Source of the DNA: Paenibacillus harenae DSM 16969
GTDB lineage: Bacteria; Bacillota; Bacilli; Paenibacillales; Paenibacillaceae
Reading direction: 5' to 3'
Assembly (NCBI RefSeq): GCF_000422465.1
Contig: NZ_AULV01000023.1
Coordinates: forward strand, 1-45,837
DNA: 45,837 bases
Every line of letters starts with the position of its first letter. The stretch's first letter is position 1. The notes under the pieces are model-generated. The model searched no databases, was not told the DNA's origin, and saw only the letters and a program-made list of their open reading frames with translations. A program made the translations under genes and the position numbers. This document shows positions 6,986 to 16,549 of this stretch, piece after piece.

Positions 6986-9013
6986 ATGATTTCTTCGAGA
7001 AAATTAATACGCAAGGCTGCGACCGGGGCGCTGGCTATGGTTATGCTCAGTTCCATGTTAGTGCCAATCACTTCTGCAGCAGAAAGCAGCACGGCGTCTT
7101 TAAATGTAAGCGCCTCCACGTTAATTACGCCGGAAAGCGTAGATCCGTTGTACAACCGTCCCGTCATCGACAGCGAAACGGATCTGACCACCCCGGTGCC
7201 GCATCGTAAGGTATCCGGCCACTTCGAAGGTACGGACAAAAAGTTCACCTTCTACTTCCCGGCGAAGAATAAGTTTACCGGACGCTTCTTCCAAAACGTG
7301 TATCCGCTTCAGGATGAGAATGCCACCGATGTGAATGTCAACTTTGGTGCGGACAGCGGAGCATATACCGTGCAGACGAACGGTGGGGGCGGTTATCGGG
7401 TCGATGCCGCAGCGGCCAAGTTCTCCAGAACGGTAGCGGCGAAGTATTATGGCTGGTCCGGTCGCATCTACGGTTATATCTACGGTGGCAGCGGGGGCTC
7501 TTTTCAGACCATCGGCTCGTTAGAGGGCACTGAGGGTGTATGGGATGGTGCCGTGCCTTACATAACAGGCGTTCCAACCTCGATCCCCAATAATTTCTTC
7601 ATTCGGGCTTTCGCGCGTTTCGTCTTAGAGAAGAAGGCGGAGCAGATCGCGGACGCGATGAGCCCGGGAGGCAGTGGAGATCCGTATGCCGGGCTTAACG
7701 ATATGGAGAAGGCGGTACTGCAGGAGGTTACGAAACTAGGCGTTCCACTGCGGGCTTGGGAAGACTATAACTACTTACTTGGTCTGCATGATGCTGATGG
7801 GTTGCTCGGTTTTTTGACTGCCCTTTGCGGAATAGATCCTACTTATGTGGAGGACTTTTGGAATAAACCAGGATATTTGGGCACGGAGCAATCGGCTCTG
7901 GGCGAGCTGTTTCGTTCTTCCAAGGTCGACACCGCCTCCACCGTAACGCAAGTTACGCACGATGGACAGAATGTCGTGAAGAGCCTGACCCTCGATCGGG
8001 TACCGGATGTTACGACGCCGATGTATTGGCTTGATTACACCTTGCTTTCGGCCGACGGCACGACAACGGTTGGGAAGCTCTCAGGTTCATTCGATCCGGT
8101 AACGAAGGTATTCACCCTGGGGAAAGGAAATGCTGAGAACGTATTATCTGCCATCCATACCGGCTCAAAGTTGAAGATAGACAATCGCTGGTATCTGGCT
8201 GCGCTCTCTTATCACCGGCATCAAGTGCCGAAGGCGCTTAGCTTCACGGCTTGGGATCAGTTCAGAGCAGCTGACGGTACGCCAATATATCCACAGCGCG
8301 CCATGGAGATTGGACCGTTGATTGGCGGAAGCGTGTCCGGAGGCGCTGCGTACAGCGGCAATATCCACGCCAAAGTCATTATGGTCGTCAACCTGCTCGA
8401 CATGGATGCTTATCCATGGAATGCCGATTGGTATAGCTCGAGGGTAAAGGAGTCGCTCGGCAATCGTTATGATGACAACTTCCGGGTCTGGTATAACGAC
8501 AATGCGGATCACATCAGCCCAGCCCGTACCCGGCGGCTCGTGCAGTACGACGGTCTGCTCCAGCAAGCACTGCGGGATGTGAGTGCATGGGTAGAGAAGG
8601 GCGTGGCGCCAGCCCGTTCGACCAAGTATGAAGTCGCAGACGGTCAGGTTACAGTGCCGGAGAAAGCAACGCAACGTCAAGGCATTCAACCAGTCGTGGA
8701 TTTGACCGTGGGCGGCGCAGCGAGGATCGATATCGCTGCCGGCCAGACGGCCACATTCACTGCTAAGATTCAGGTGCCTCCTGGAAGCGGGAAGATTGTA
8801 CGAACCGAATGGGATTTTGCGGGTACGGGTGATTTCAAGGCGTGGGAATTCGGGGTACCTCGGCCGACGGTAAACATCTCGATGAAATTCAAGTATACCA
8901 AGCCAGGGACTTACTACCCGGCGATTCGAATCACTTCCCAGCGTGAAGGAGATGTGAACACGCCTTTCGCACAGGTTCAAAATCTCGGCCGCGTTCGAGT
9001 CGTCGTCCACTAA
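6986..9013 (+). CDS. Secreted PKD-like protein of the polysaccharide locus
   Basis: 675 residues with a Sec signal peptide (hydrophobic stretch ALAMVMLSSMLVPITSA, cleavage near SAA-ES). The start has AGGGGGT upstream. The large N-terminal and central region (about 50-560) has esterase-like hints (HFEGTDKKFTFYFPAKNKFT) but no motif I can name. The C-terminal ~100 residues form a PKD-like beta-sandwich (GQTATFTAKIQVPPGSGKIV, then EWDFAGTGDF and KYTKPGTYYPAIRIT). It acts outside the cell. Sharing a promoter block with the importer operon ties it to uptake or breakdown of the same polymer. It is a monocistronic unit with the terminator at 9083-9117. Confidence 0.7.
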   Translation: MISSRKLIRKAATGALAMVMLSSMLVPITSAAESSTASLNVSASTLITPESVDPLYNRPVIDSETDLTTPVPHRKVSGHFEGTDKKFTFYFPAKNKFTGRFFQNVYPLQDENATDVNVNFGADSGAYTVQTNGGGGYRVDAAAAKFSRTVAAKYYGWSGRIYGYIYGGSGGSFQTIGSLEGTEGVWDGAVPYITGVPTSIPNNFFIRAFARFVLEKKAEQIADAMSPGGSGDPYAGLNDMEKAVLQEVTKLGVPLRAWEDYNYLLGLHDADGLLGFLTALCGIDPTYVEDFWNKPGYLGTEQSALGELFRSSKVDTASTVTQVTHDGQNVVKSLTLDRVPDVTTPMYWLDYTLLSADGTTTVGKLSGSFDPVTKVFTLGKGNAENVLSAIHTGSKLKIDNRWYLAALSYHRHQVPKALSFTAWDQFRAADGTPIYPQRAMEIGPLIGGSVSGGAAYSGNIHAKVIMVVNLLDMDAYPWNADWYSSRVKESLGNRYDDNFRVWYNDNADHISPARTRRLVQYDGLLQQALRDVSAWVEKGVAPARSTKYEVADGQVTVPEKATQRQGIQPVVDLTVGGAARIDIAAGQTATFTAKIQVPPGSGKIVRTEWDFAGTGDFKAWEFGVPRPTVNISMKFKYTKPGTYYPAIRITSQREGDVNTPFAQVQNLGRVRVVVH

Positions 9014-9082
9014 GAACGCTATACACCAATAGAGCGAGTAGCAGGAAGAAAACGAACGTTGAGGTGTTGAATAGCAAAGATC

Positions 9083-9117
9083 AAGGGGAGAGCCGATTTG
9101 CGGCTTTCCCTTTTCCG
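9083..9117 (+). terminator. Rho-independent terminator
   Basis: GGGAGAGCCG/CGGCTTTCCC stem with a short loop, then TTTT. Confidence 0.8.
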
Positions 9118-9188
9118 CATAATATCGCTATGATAATGAAAGACGCTCCCTGTGCGAGCTCATCTTTTTATTCAGGGGAAGGTTAAAG

Positions 9189-10910
9189 ATGCAGATATTC
9201 AAGAAAATAGGCTCACTTCCAATACTGCCTAAGATTGCGCTCACCTTTCTGATGGTGCTTACGCCGCTTTTCTATTTAGGGCTGCAGATGAACGAAGCCG
9301 GCGCGGATATCGTCCGACAAGAGATCGCGGGTTCGTTGTCTTCGCGCGTAGAATTGTATATGGACATCCTGGACGGCGATTTTGATCGAACGATGCGGCT
9401 GCTGCGGGAGTACGTCAATGACGAGGACCTCATGAAACTGAGCACAACCTCGGAGATTATGCCGGTCATCGAACGAACCCGATCGGTGCTTCGACTGAAG
9501 CAGCAGATGGATATATTGAGCCGCTCGAGTGCGTTTATCAAGAATGCGATGGTCTTCATTCCCATGATGAACAGGATTGTGGCCTCTAACTCCAATTCGA
9601 TTGTCGATTTCAATGATGACATGTTCCGGGCCTTATCTGAACCCACGCAACCGCTTGAGTCGCCTTTTCATATTTGGGATCAACGTGTCTTTATCACGAT
9701 GCCGTATGGGTTTGTCAACGATAGGCCGCTGTTTCTGATTGCCGTTGAGATCTCGAACCAGGAAATAACAGCGCAGCTCAAGCAGTTTGCCGTGGAAGAT
9801 AGTATTGCTGTTCTCTCGAGCAGCAGTATGGTCTGGTCCTCTCTTGGTGCAAGTGCTCCTGCGTTAGATCATGCAACAAAGACGATGTTATATGCAGCGG
9901 AAGAAGGCAACCGAAGAGTATCGATTGACAACAAAGATTATTTGCAATCCGTCAAAAATTCAGAAATCCTACATACAAAACTGATGATGATGGTACCTTC
10001 CGAAAAAGTGGAGAAACCGCTCGACCGGTACCGGAACTGGGTGTTTGTCCTTTATGGCGTCGCCGTGTTGGTTATCATTGCCTTCTCGCTCAGCATGTAC
10101 CGTATTATTCACCGGCCGCTCATGCAGCTTGTACGCTCGTTCAGCAAAATCGAGCAGGGAAAATTCGACGTGTCCGTTGAATATCCGTTCCAGGACGAGT
10201 TCGGTTATTTATACAAACAGTTGAATGCGATGGTCCGGGAGCTGAAGCGACTAATCCAAGAAGTCTATGAACAGCAGTACCGAACTCGTCTAGCCGAGCT
10301 AAAGCATCTTCAGTCTCAGATCAATCCTCATTTTCTGTATAACACGTTCTTTATCCTATACCGGATGGCGAAGCAGGATGGGAATGACCGAATTATGGGA
10401 TTGACGAAGCACCTTGGCGAATACTTCCAGTTTATTACCCGGGACGATATTGAAGAGGTCACCTTGGCCAGCGAAGCGGCTCACTCGAAATCCTATACGG
10501 AGATTCAATCGATCCGATTCTCCAACCGCATCACGGTTCGTTTCGCCGAAGTGCCGAAGGAGGCGGAGCACCTCCTCGTCCCGCGTCTCATTCTTCAGCC
10601 GATCATCGAGAATGCTTTCGTGCATTCATTGGAGAAAAAAGCAAAAGGCGGCATACTCGAAGTCGATTTCCGCATGACGGAAAGCGAGCTGCTCATCCGC
10701 GTGGAAGATAGCGGAGGGATCGAAGACGAGAAAATCGCGCGTCTCCAAGCGCTGCTGAACGGACAGCAGGACGTTACGGTCACGACGGGTATGATCAACG
10801 TGCACAGGCGTTTGCAAATCAAGTTTGGCGGCTCGGCAGGTCTGCACTTGAGCAATGGCGATTTCGGCGGACTTAAGATCATTGTCGTCATCCCCCTGAA
10901 GGAGGTTTAA
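9189..10910 (+). CDS. YesM-type sensor histidine kinase
   Basis: 573 residues. A transmembrane helix near residues 18-36 and a second near 281-303 (WVFVLYGVAVLVIIAFSLSM) frame an extracellular sensor domain of about 240 residues. Then come a HAMP linker and a His_kinase (LytS/YesM class) domain with the phospho-acceptor in LQSQINPHFLYNTFF, and an ATPase domain with the N-box in QPIIENAFVHS and a G-box in VEDSGGI. It senses an extracellular ligand, presumably an oligosaccharide or the loaded binding protein, and phosphorylates the regulator encoded 5 bp downstream. The ribosome binding site is GGGGAAGG. It is the first gene of a two-gene operon. Confidence 0.9.
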   Translation: MQIFKKIGSLPILPKIALTFLMVLTPLFYLGLQMNEAGADIVRQEIAGSLSSRVELYMDILDGDFDRTMRLLREYVNDEDLMKLSTTSEIMPVIERTRSVLRLKQQMDILSRSSAFIKNAMVFIPMMNRIVASNSNSIVDFNDDMFRALSEPTQPLESPFHIWDQRVFITMPYGFVNDRPLFLIAVEISNQEITAQLKQFAVEDSIAVLSSSSMVWSSLGASAPALDHATKTMLYAAEEGNRRVSIDNKDYLQSVKNSEILHTKLMMMVPSEKVEKPLDRYRNWVFVLYGVAVLVIIAFSLSMYRIIHRPLMQLVRSFSKIEQGKFDVSVEYPFQDEFGYLYKQLNAMVRELKRLIQEVYEQQYRTRLAELKHLQSQINPHFLYNTFFILYRMAKQDGNDRIMGLTKHLGEYFQFITRDDIEEVTLASEAAHSKSYTEIQSIRFSNRITVRFAEVPKEAEHLLVPRLILQPIIENAFVHSLEKKAKGGILEVDFRMTESELLIRVEDSGGIEDEKIARLQALLNGQQDVTVTTGMINVHRRLQIKFGGSAGLHLSNGDFGGLKIIVVIPLKEV

Positions 10911-10915
10911 ACCGA

Positions 10916-12526
10916 ATGTTTAGATTACTGATCGTTGATGACGAACCGTTCACCGTCGATGGACTTTACGAGATGCTACAGGATGAACCAGACCTGGATC
11001 TGGATATATACCGGGCCTATTCCGCTGAAGAAGCGATCGGCTGGTTGTCCCGCACAAAGATGGATATCGTGCTGAGCGATATTCGCATGCCGGAGATGAA
11101 CGGGTTGGAGCTGCAGCAATGGATTCAGTCTCGCTGGCCGCGTTGCAAAGTCATTTTTCTGACAGGGGTCAACGATATTCAATATGCGCAGCAAGCGCAG
11201 CGCGGCGGCGGCGTCGACTATATCCTCAAAACCGAAGGTGACGAAGCGATCGTCAAAAGCATACGGCGCGCGTCGAGCGCGATTCAGGAAGATTATCGTA
11301 ACGAGGACCTTCTCATTCGTGCCAAAGGCCAGTTGAAGGAGCTGCTGCCGATGCTGCGCCGCGAATGGTTTACGGTCTTATTGGAGCAGGGGGACTTGGC
11401 AACTGCAAACCTCCCCGATCGCCTGCGAGAGCTGGACACGATACTTCGTGCCGATGATCATGTCATGCTCGTCTGCGGGCGCGTCGATCACTGGGATGAA
11501 CACTATAGTATGTCCGATCAATCGTTGCTCTTGTATGCGGTGCAAAATATTGCCGAGGAATACATGGATCGAGTCGTTATGCTCCCCGTCATGCTCGGCG
11601 GCGCTTATTTTGCTTGGCTTATTCAACCGAAGAATGCTAGCGCTACGAATTGGAACGAATTGCCTGCCTATACCCAAGGAACGCTGGAGAGCATTCAGCA
11701 AACGTGCACGGCATTACTCCATATTCCGGTGTCTTTTATTAGCCATGAAAAGCCCATCGGCTGGCGTGATATTGCAAAGAATTATCAGCTATTAAAACAA
11801 AGCCTTATCTTAGGTCTTGGCAACGGTCGGGAAATGATTCTCCTCCACCGAGGAGAGGCCGCTTCAGATGAGGCTCAGGCAGTACCCGAATCGCTTCTAA
11901 CCCGAATCGAAAGCGCAATCGAGATGGGTCAGAAATCGTTATTTTTGGAGCTGTTGGACGAGCTGTTCCATGGCCAAGGGAATCGATTCACCGTGTATGC
12001 ACAGACCTATTATGCCGTCGCCGTCATTTTGCTCCAACAATGGAATAAAACAGACCGATTGGACAACGCTGCCGAGGCGGATTCCGAGCTGAAGATCCAT
12101 AGACTGCTTGACATAAACGCGCACAAGACCAAGGAGCAAGCGGTACAGTTCTTAAGCGAGTTGGGCTGCAATCTAATACGTCACGGCAAGCGGGAGTTGG
12201 ACGAGAGGACGGAACGCATTATCCAGAAGCTGAACCGGTATATCGTCGAGCATCTGGATAACGATCTTTCGTTGGCAATCCTTGCAGAGGCCGTCTATCT
12301 GAATCCTTCCTATTTGTCGAATTTGTATAAGACCTCTACTGGACGCAATATTTCCGACTACATCACCGAGCTTAGAGTCGATAAGGCGAAGGCTTTGCTT
12401 GCCGAATCTCAGGCAAAGGTTCAAGATGTGGCAGTGGCGGTCGGCTTTGATACAGCGGGGTACTTTACCCGATTTTTCAAGAAGCATGTCGGCGTAACGC
12501 CGCAGGAGTTTCGCAGCAGACTGTAA
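10916..12526 (+). CDS. YesN-type response regulator, AraC family
   Basis: 536 residues. An N-terminal receiver domain (LLIVDDEPFTVDG, phospho-acceptor Asp in IVLSDIRMPEMNG, Thr in FLTG, Lys in YILKTEGDEA) is followed by a long linker and a C-terminal pair of AraC helix-turn-helix motifs (LSLAILAEAVYLNPSYLSNL and VQDVAVAVGFDTAGYFTRFF). It starts 5 bp after the kinase stop with AAGGAGG overlapping the kinase end, so the two are translated together. It probably activates the importer operon and the secreted-protein gene through the conserved promoter blocks at 6848 and 12673. A Lys-Thr replaces the usual Lys-Pro in the receiver, which also occurs in relatives. Confidence 0.9.
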   Translation: MFRLLIVDDEPFTVDGLYEMLQDEPDLDLDIYRAYSAEEAIGWLSRTKMDIVLSDIRMPEMNGLELQQWIQSRWPRCKVIFLTGVNDIQYAQQAQRGGGVDYILKTEGDEAIVKSIRRASSAIQEDYRNEDLLIRAKGQLKELLPMLRREWFTVLLEQGDLATANLPDRLRELDTILRADDHVMLVCGRVDHWDEHYSMSDQSLLLYAVQNIAEEYMDRVVMLPVMLGGAYFAWLIQPKNASATNWNELPAYTQGTLESIQQTCTALLHIPVSFISHEKPIGWRDIAKNYQLLKQSLILGLGNGREMILLHRGEAASDEAQAVPESLLTRIESAIEMGQKSLFLELLDELFHGQGNRFTVYAQTYYAVAVILLQQWNKTDRLDNAAEADSELKIHRLLDINAHKTKEQAVQFLSELGCNLIRHGKRELDERTERIIQKLNRYIVEHLDNDLSLAILAEAVYLNPSYLSNLYKTSTGRNISDYITELRVDKAKALLAESQAKVQDVAVAVGFDTAGYFTRFFKKHVGVTPQEFRSRL

Positions 12527-12589
12527 TCTCCAATTGAATAATGGGCACCTGTCACGCGCCATTAGTCGAAATTGAATAGCTATATTTTA

Positions 12590-12620
12590 GGGGAAGCCTA
12601 TATCCGGGCTTTCCTTTTTC
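12590..12620 (+). terminator. Rho-independent terminator after regulator gene
   Basis: GGGGAAGCC and GGCTTTCC pair around a short loop and are followed by TTTTTC. Confidence 0.8.
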
Positions 12621-12661
12621 GTTTTGTCATGGGAACAAGATCCGGTCGAGCGAAAACTCGT

Positions 12662-12740
12662 AAACGAAAGTACAGAATACAAACAGAGTGCAATATACGG
12701 TGAAGGGGCCTTCTAATTATACTTAATACATGAGATCTCT
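12662..12740 (+). promoter_or_regulatory. Activator-dependent promoter, block B
   Basis: CAGAATACAAACAGAGTGCA (from 12673) matches block A at 21 of 26 positions over the aligned segment. TATACT lies 45 bp further on and GAGATCTC 14 bp after that, the same layout as at 6848-6913. There is no -35 box. The palindrome would fall at the transcription start. Confidence 0.65.
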
Positions 12741-12778
12741 CAATAATCTCTGAAAACATAAACCAGGGGGAACAAAGC

Positions 12779-14521
12779 ATGAAGAAACGTCGAGGATTGT
12801 TGGCAGTATCCAGTCTGTTGGTCCTTAGCTTGACTGTAAGCGCATGCAGTTCTAATAATGATGCGGTGAATGACACGAGCAAAGAAGGAAACGGTAACGC
12901 TGAAACAACTCCTGTAACCGAGTCCGCGAACCCTGAGGATCTTTATCTCGGGAAGTACGAGGAGCCTATCGAAGTATCGACGGTACGTATTCTGAGTCCT
13001 TCAGTTAAGTTTACGGGCAGTGAAACAATTGATAACAACGTGTGGTATACGGAATATGCAAACAAGCTTGGCATTAAGCTGACAAACGAATGGTCTGTGG
13101 TTGGCGACGAACCTGGCGGCCAAGGCGAACAAAAGATGAACGTCTCGATCGCATCCGGAGACTTACCGGATATCGTTCCGCTGAACGCCTCGCAGCTGCG
13201 TCAATTGGCGGATGCGGGCAAGCTCGCGGACTTGACGGAACTCTATGAAAAATATGCGAGTCCAAAAACGAAAGAAGTTATGACATCGTCAGGTCCTGAA
13301 GCGCTCGCATCCGCCACTTTCGATGGCAAATTGCTTGCTATTCCGTCCCCGACATCCAAAATTGACCAAGCGCAGATGATTTGGATCCGCACCGATTGGA
13401 TGAAGAAGCTGGGCCTTGAAGCACCTAAGACCATGGATGATATCTTTAAGATCATGGATGCTTTCGTAAATCAGGATCCTGATGGCAATGGCAAAAAAGA
13501 TACGTACGGCATGGCGATGGACAAAGATTTGTACGGTTTCTTCGACGGGCTAGAAGGCTTCTTCAATAGCTATCATGCGTACCCGCGCCAACAAGGAAAA
13601 GCGAATTGGGTTCAAGCTGAAGACGGCAGCTTAGAATTCGGCAGCATCCAGCCTGAAGTCAAGACGGCGCTAGGCAAACTGCAGGAACTGTATAAGAAAG
13701 GCTACATCGACCCGGAATTCGGCGTGAAAGATTGGAACAAAGAAAAAGAGCTGGTTGTCTCTGGAAAGATTGGTCTTTGGTTCGGCAGTATGTCGGCCCC
13801 GCTCGTATTGCAAGATCTTAAGAACGCCGATCCAAATGCGGATTTGATGCCATTCCCGCTCGTGTCCATTGATGGGCAAGCTGCAAAAGCACAAATACCT
13901 GGTATTAATCTTAAAACGCCACAATATCTTGCGGTGACAAAAGGTGCGAAGAATCCGGAAGCGCTGCTTAAAATGATTAATCTCTTTTTCGAAGTCACCT
14001 ACGGTAAAACGTACACGCAAGAACAAGTCGACAAACTGTCAACAAGCCCAGTTGATGGAATCGAGCGTTGGATGTACTCCATTTATACGGCCGAACCGGA
14101 AAAGAACCTGACTACACATCGCTTGATGAAGCAAATTTTCACGACCAAAGAGAAGACAGAAGCGGACGTTTCAGTCGAACAGATGGGCGCTTATCGAAGT
14201 GTCAAGAAAGCCGTGAATGCTGAGAAGATGGAGACGATCGACTGGGCCTTGAACCGCGTTTTCAGCCCAGCGGATTCATCCTTCAACATCATCGATAACT
14301 ATGACAAGGACGGTTTGCTGCTGCCTAGCGCTTTCAGCCAAGTCATGACGGAAACGATGACCAAGCGGGATTCCACGCTGCTTAAACAAGAACTCCAGAC
14401 CTTTACTAACATTATTCTTGGTGAACCGCTCGATAGCTTTGACAAATTCGTTGAGAACTGGAAGAAACTTGGCGGCGATGAGATGACGAAGGAAGTCAAT
14501 GAATTAATGAGTTCCAAATAA
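12779..14521 (+). CDS. LplA-type sugar-binding lipoprotein of ABC importer
   Basis: 580 residues. The lipoprotein signal peptide has its lipobox Cys at residue 23 (LTVSACSS). The mature protein is a cluster-type solute-binding protein: GGQGEQKMNVSIASGDLPDI, a TDWMKKLGLEAPKTMDD substrate-lobe segment, the Ca-loop-like DPDGNGKKDTYGMA, and a C-terminal lobe. It captures an oligosaccharide outside the membrane and delivers it to the two permeases that follow. Translation starts at ATG after GGGGG. It is the first gene of the importer operon, under promoter block B. A 12-bp perfect hairpin after its stop probably protects its message, giving more binding protein than permease. Confidence 0.9.
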   Translation: MKKRRGLLAVSSLLVLSLTVSACSSNNDAVNDTSKEGNGNAETTPVTESANPEDLYLGKYEEPIEVSTVRILSPSVKFTGSETIDNNVWYTEYANKLGIKLTNEWSVVGDEPGGQGEQKMNVSIASGDLPDIVPLNASQLRQLADAGKLADLTELYEKYASPKTKEVMTSSGPEALASATFDGKLLAIPSPTSKIDQAQMIWIRTDWMKKLGLEAPKTMDDIFKIMDAFVNQDPDGNGKKDTYGMAMDKDLYGFFDGLEGFFNSYHAYPRQQGKANWVQAEDGSLEFGSIQPEVKTALGKLQELYKKGYIDPEFGVKDWNKEKELVVSGKIGLWFGSMSAPLVLQDLKNADPNADLMPFPLVSIDGQAAKAQIPGINLKTPQYLAVTKGAKNPEALLKMINLFFEVTYGKTYTQEQVDKLSTSPVDGIERWMYSIYTAEPEKNLTTHRLMKQIFTTKEKTEADVSVEQMGAYRSVKKAVNAEKMETIDWALNRVFSPADSSFNIIDNYDKDGLLLPSAFSQVMTETMTKRDSTLLKQELQTFTNIILGEPLDSFDKFVENWKKLGGDEMTKEVNELMSSK

Positions 14522-14534
14522 ATAGAAGCCCGTT

Positions 14535-14565
14535 CGAATTCTGTCCTCTTCCGGGACAGAATTCG
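14535..14565 (+). repeat. Intercistronic mRNA hairpin
   Basis: Perfect 12-bp inverted repeat CGAATTCTGTCC/GGACAGAATTCG with a 7-base loop and no T-run. Its placement between binding-protein and permease genes suggests an mRNA-stabilising or attenuating stem, not a full terminator. Confidence 0.75.
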
Positions 14566-14594
14566 GCCATAAGGGCAAGAAAGGAAGATCCGCC

Positions 14595-15551
14595 GTGTTG
14601 AATAAAGTGACAGAAGATCGGATAGCCATCGTGGAATCGGCGGCCAAGCCGGCGAAAAAGCGGGCTTGGAAATTTCAACTGCCCTTGCATCTCATGATCT
14701 TGCCAGGACTGCTCTTGATTCTTGTTTACAGCTACGGTCCTATGCTCGGTGCCATCATTGCTTTCCAGGATTTTAATCCCGCTCGCGGCATATTTGATTC
14801 CGAATGGAGCGGCCTTGATAATATCCGTTACGTAATGGCATTGCCTGGATCCTTCCAGATCATCTGGAATACACTCATCATTGCAGTAATGAAGATAGTA
14901 GTCGGCTTGATTGTACCGATCGTAGTTGCTTTGATGCTTAACGAAGTTCGCAAAGAGTTATTCAAACGAACGGTTCAGACGTTAGTTTATTTGCCGCACT
15001 TCTTGTCTTGGATTATTCTCGGTGGGGTTTTAATCGATATTTTGTCCCCTTCATACGGAATCGTTAACCAAATGTTGAATTGGTTCGGGATTGATTCGAT
15101 CTATTTCTTGGGCAGCAACGATTGGTTCCGCCCCGTTCTGGTCACATCGGACGTGTGGAAGGAATTTGGGTTTAATACCATAGTATATTTAGCTGCGCTA
15201 ACAGGCATCAACCCAACGTTGTACGAAGCAGCTGTTATTGACGGAGCGAATCGGTGGAAACAGACCCTATACGTGACTTTGCCAGGTATGGCACCGATCA
15301 TTATTTTGACAGCAACGCTGGCTTTGGGCCAAGTTCTCAACGCCGGCTTCGACCAAGTATACAATTTGTATAGTCCTCAAGTTTATGAAACAGGCGACAT
15401 TATCGATACATTCGTTTACCGGATTGGCATCGTTGATGCACAGTACGGAGTAGCGACAGCCGTTGGTCTCTTCAAGTCGGTCGTTTCTCTGATTCTGCTT
15501 TCGACGTCTTACTTCCTTGCCTACCGATTCGCTAATTACAGGATATTCTAA
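14595..15551 (+). CDS. LplB-type ABC sugar permease
   Basis: 318 residues with six predicted membrane segments (for example LHLMILPGLLLILVYSYGPM near the start). The cytoplasmic EAA loop that docks the ATPase is EAAVIDGANRWKQTLYVTLPG near residue 213. The start is GTG with AAGGAAG upstream. It pairs with the YtcP-type permease encoded next to form the transmembrane channel. No ATPase gene is present in the cluster; importers of this class normally share a MsmX-like ATPase encoded elsewhere. Confidence 0.92.
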   Translation: MLNKVTEDRIAIVESAAKPAKKRAWKFQLPLHLMILPGLLLILVYSYGPMLGAIIAFQDFNPARGIFDSEWSGLDNIRYVMALPGSFQIIWNTLIIAVMKIVVGLIVPIVVALMLNEVRKELFKRTVQTLVYLPHFLSWIILGGVLIDILSPSYGIVNQMLNWFGIDSIYFLGSNDWFRPVLVTSDVWKEFGFNTIVYLAALTGINPTLYEAAVIDGANRWKQTLYVTLPGMAPIIILTATLALGQVLNAGFDQVYNLYSPQVYETGDIIDTFVYRIGIVDAQYGVATAVGLFKSVVSLILLSTSYFLAYRFANYRIF

Positions 15552-15573
15552 GAGGGAGAGGGGACGAACAATC

Positions 15574-16458
15574 ATGGTGGAACGCTTAACGATCAGCCGT
15601 AGGCTGTTTATCGGGTTCAATTACATTTTCCTGGCGCTCTTGTCGATTCTGTGCATATTACCGCTCGTTCACGTCCTTGCGGTATCGTTCAGCTCCAGTT
15701 CCGCAGCTGCCGCAGGTTACGTTAAGCTGTGGCCGGTCGAATTCACGTTGGAATCGTATAAATACGTCCTTGGGAAAGAAGAGTTTTTTGAATCCATCCT
15801 GATGACGATCAAACGCGTCGCCGTCGGCCTGACCGTCAATATGGTGCTGACGATACTTGTCGCGTATCCGCTGTCGAAAGAGGTAAACAAATTCCGGGGG
15901 CGGACGATCTACGCTTGGGTGTTTGTGTTTACAATGCTATTCAACGGCGGACTAATTCCGCTATATATGATGGTGAAATACACCGGAATTCTCGATTCCG
16001 TATGGGCGCTTGTCCTGCCGCAAGCGGTACCAATTTTTAATATGATTTTATTGCTCAATTTCTTCCGTGGCTTGCCGAAGGAATTGGAAGAGGCAGCCTT
16101 TATGGACGGTGCCGGCCATTGGACAACACTCTGGAAAGTGTATGTGCCGTTATCCGCACCAGCTTTGGCTACCATTACGCTGTTTACCATGGTATTTCAT
16201 TGGAATTCCTGGTTTGACGGTCTGATTTTCATGAATTCACCGCATAATTACCCATTACAAAGTTATCTGCAAACCGTGGTTATTCAGCAGAATTTCACTT
16301 CAGCCAGCCTTGAAACGATTGCGGAGCTGTCGAAAATCAGCGACCGAACCTTTAAATCGGCACAGATCTTCCTTGGTTCACTGCCGATACTACTCGTGTA
16401 TCCGTTCCTGCAGAGGTTCTTCATGAAAGGGATCGTGCTCGGCAGCGTGAAGGAGTAG
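15574..16458 (+). CDS. YtcP-type ABC sugar permease
   Basis: 294 residues from ATG 15574, which follows AGAGGGAGAGGGG; the upstream in-frame extension to 15517 overlaps the previous gene and has no ribosome binding site. Six membrane segments, with the EAA loop in LEEAAFMDGAGHWTTLWKVY near residue 177. It is the second channel subunit of the importer and ends with the typical GIVLGSVKE tail. A 91-bp gap to the next gene leaves room for a further promoter, but I see none that is convincing. Confidence 0.92.
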   Translation: MVERLTISRRLFIGFNYIFLALLSILCILPLVHVLAVSFSSSSAAAAGYVKLWPVEFTLESYKYVLGKEEFFESILMTIKRVAVGLTVNMVLTILVAYPLSKEVNKFRGRTIYAWVFVFTMLFNGGLIPLYMMVKYTGILDSVWALVLPQAVPIFNMILLLNFFRGLPKELEEAAFMDGAGHWTTLWKVYVPLSAPALATITLFTMVFHWNSWFDGLIFMNSPHNYPLQSYLQTVVIQQNFTSASLETIAELSKISDRTFKSAQIFLGSLPILLVYPFLQRFFMKGIVLGSVKE

Positions 16459-16549
16459 CAAGGCAAGGCTTGAATTGTTAGTGAGAGATTGCTCATTCAG
16501 AAATTAGGAAAGTCGGACGTCATACGAATAAAGATTAGGGGAGATTCAA

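Noticed and set aside
8165..9010. Minus-strand ORF of 281 codons
   Set aside because: It is antisense to the well-supported secreted protein gene and has the composition of a shadow frame.
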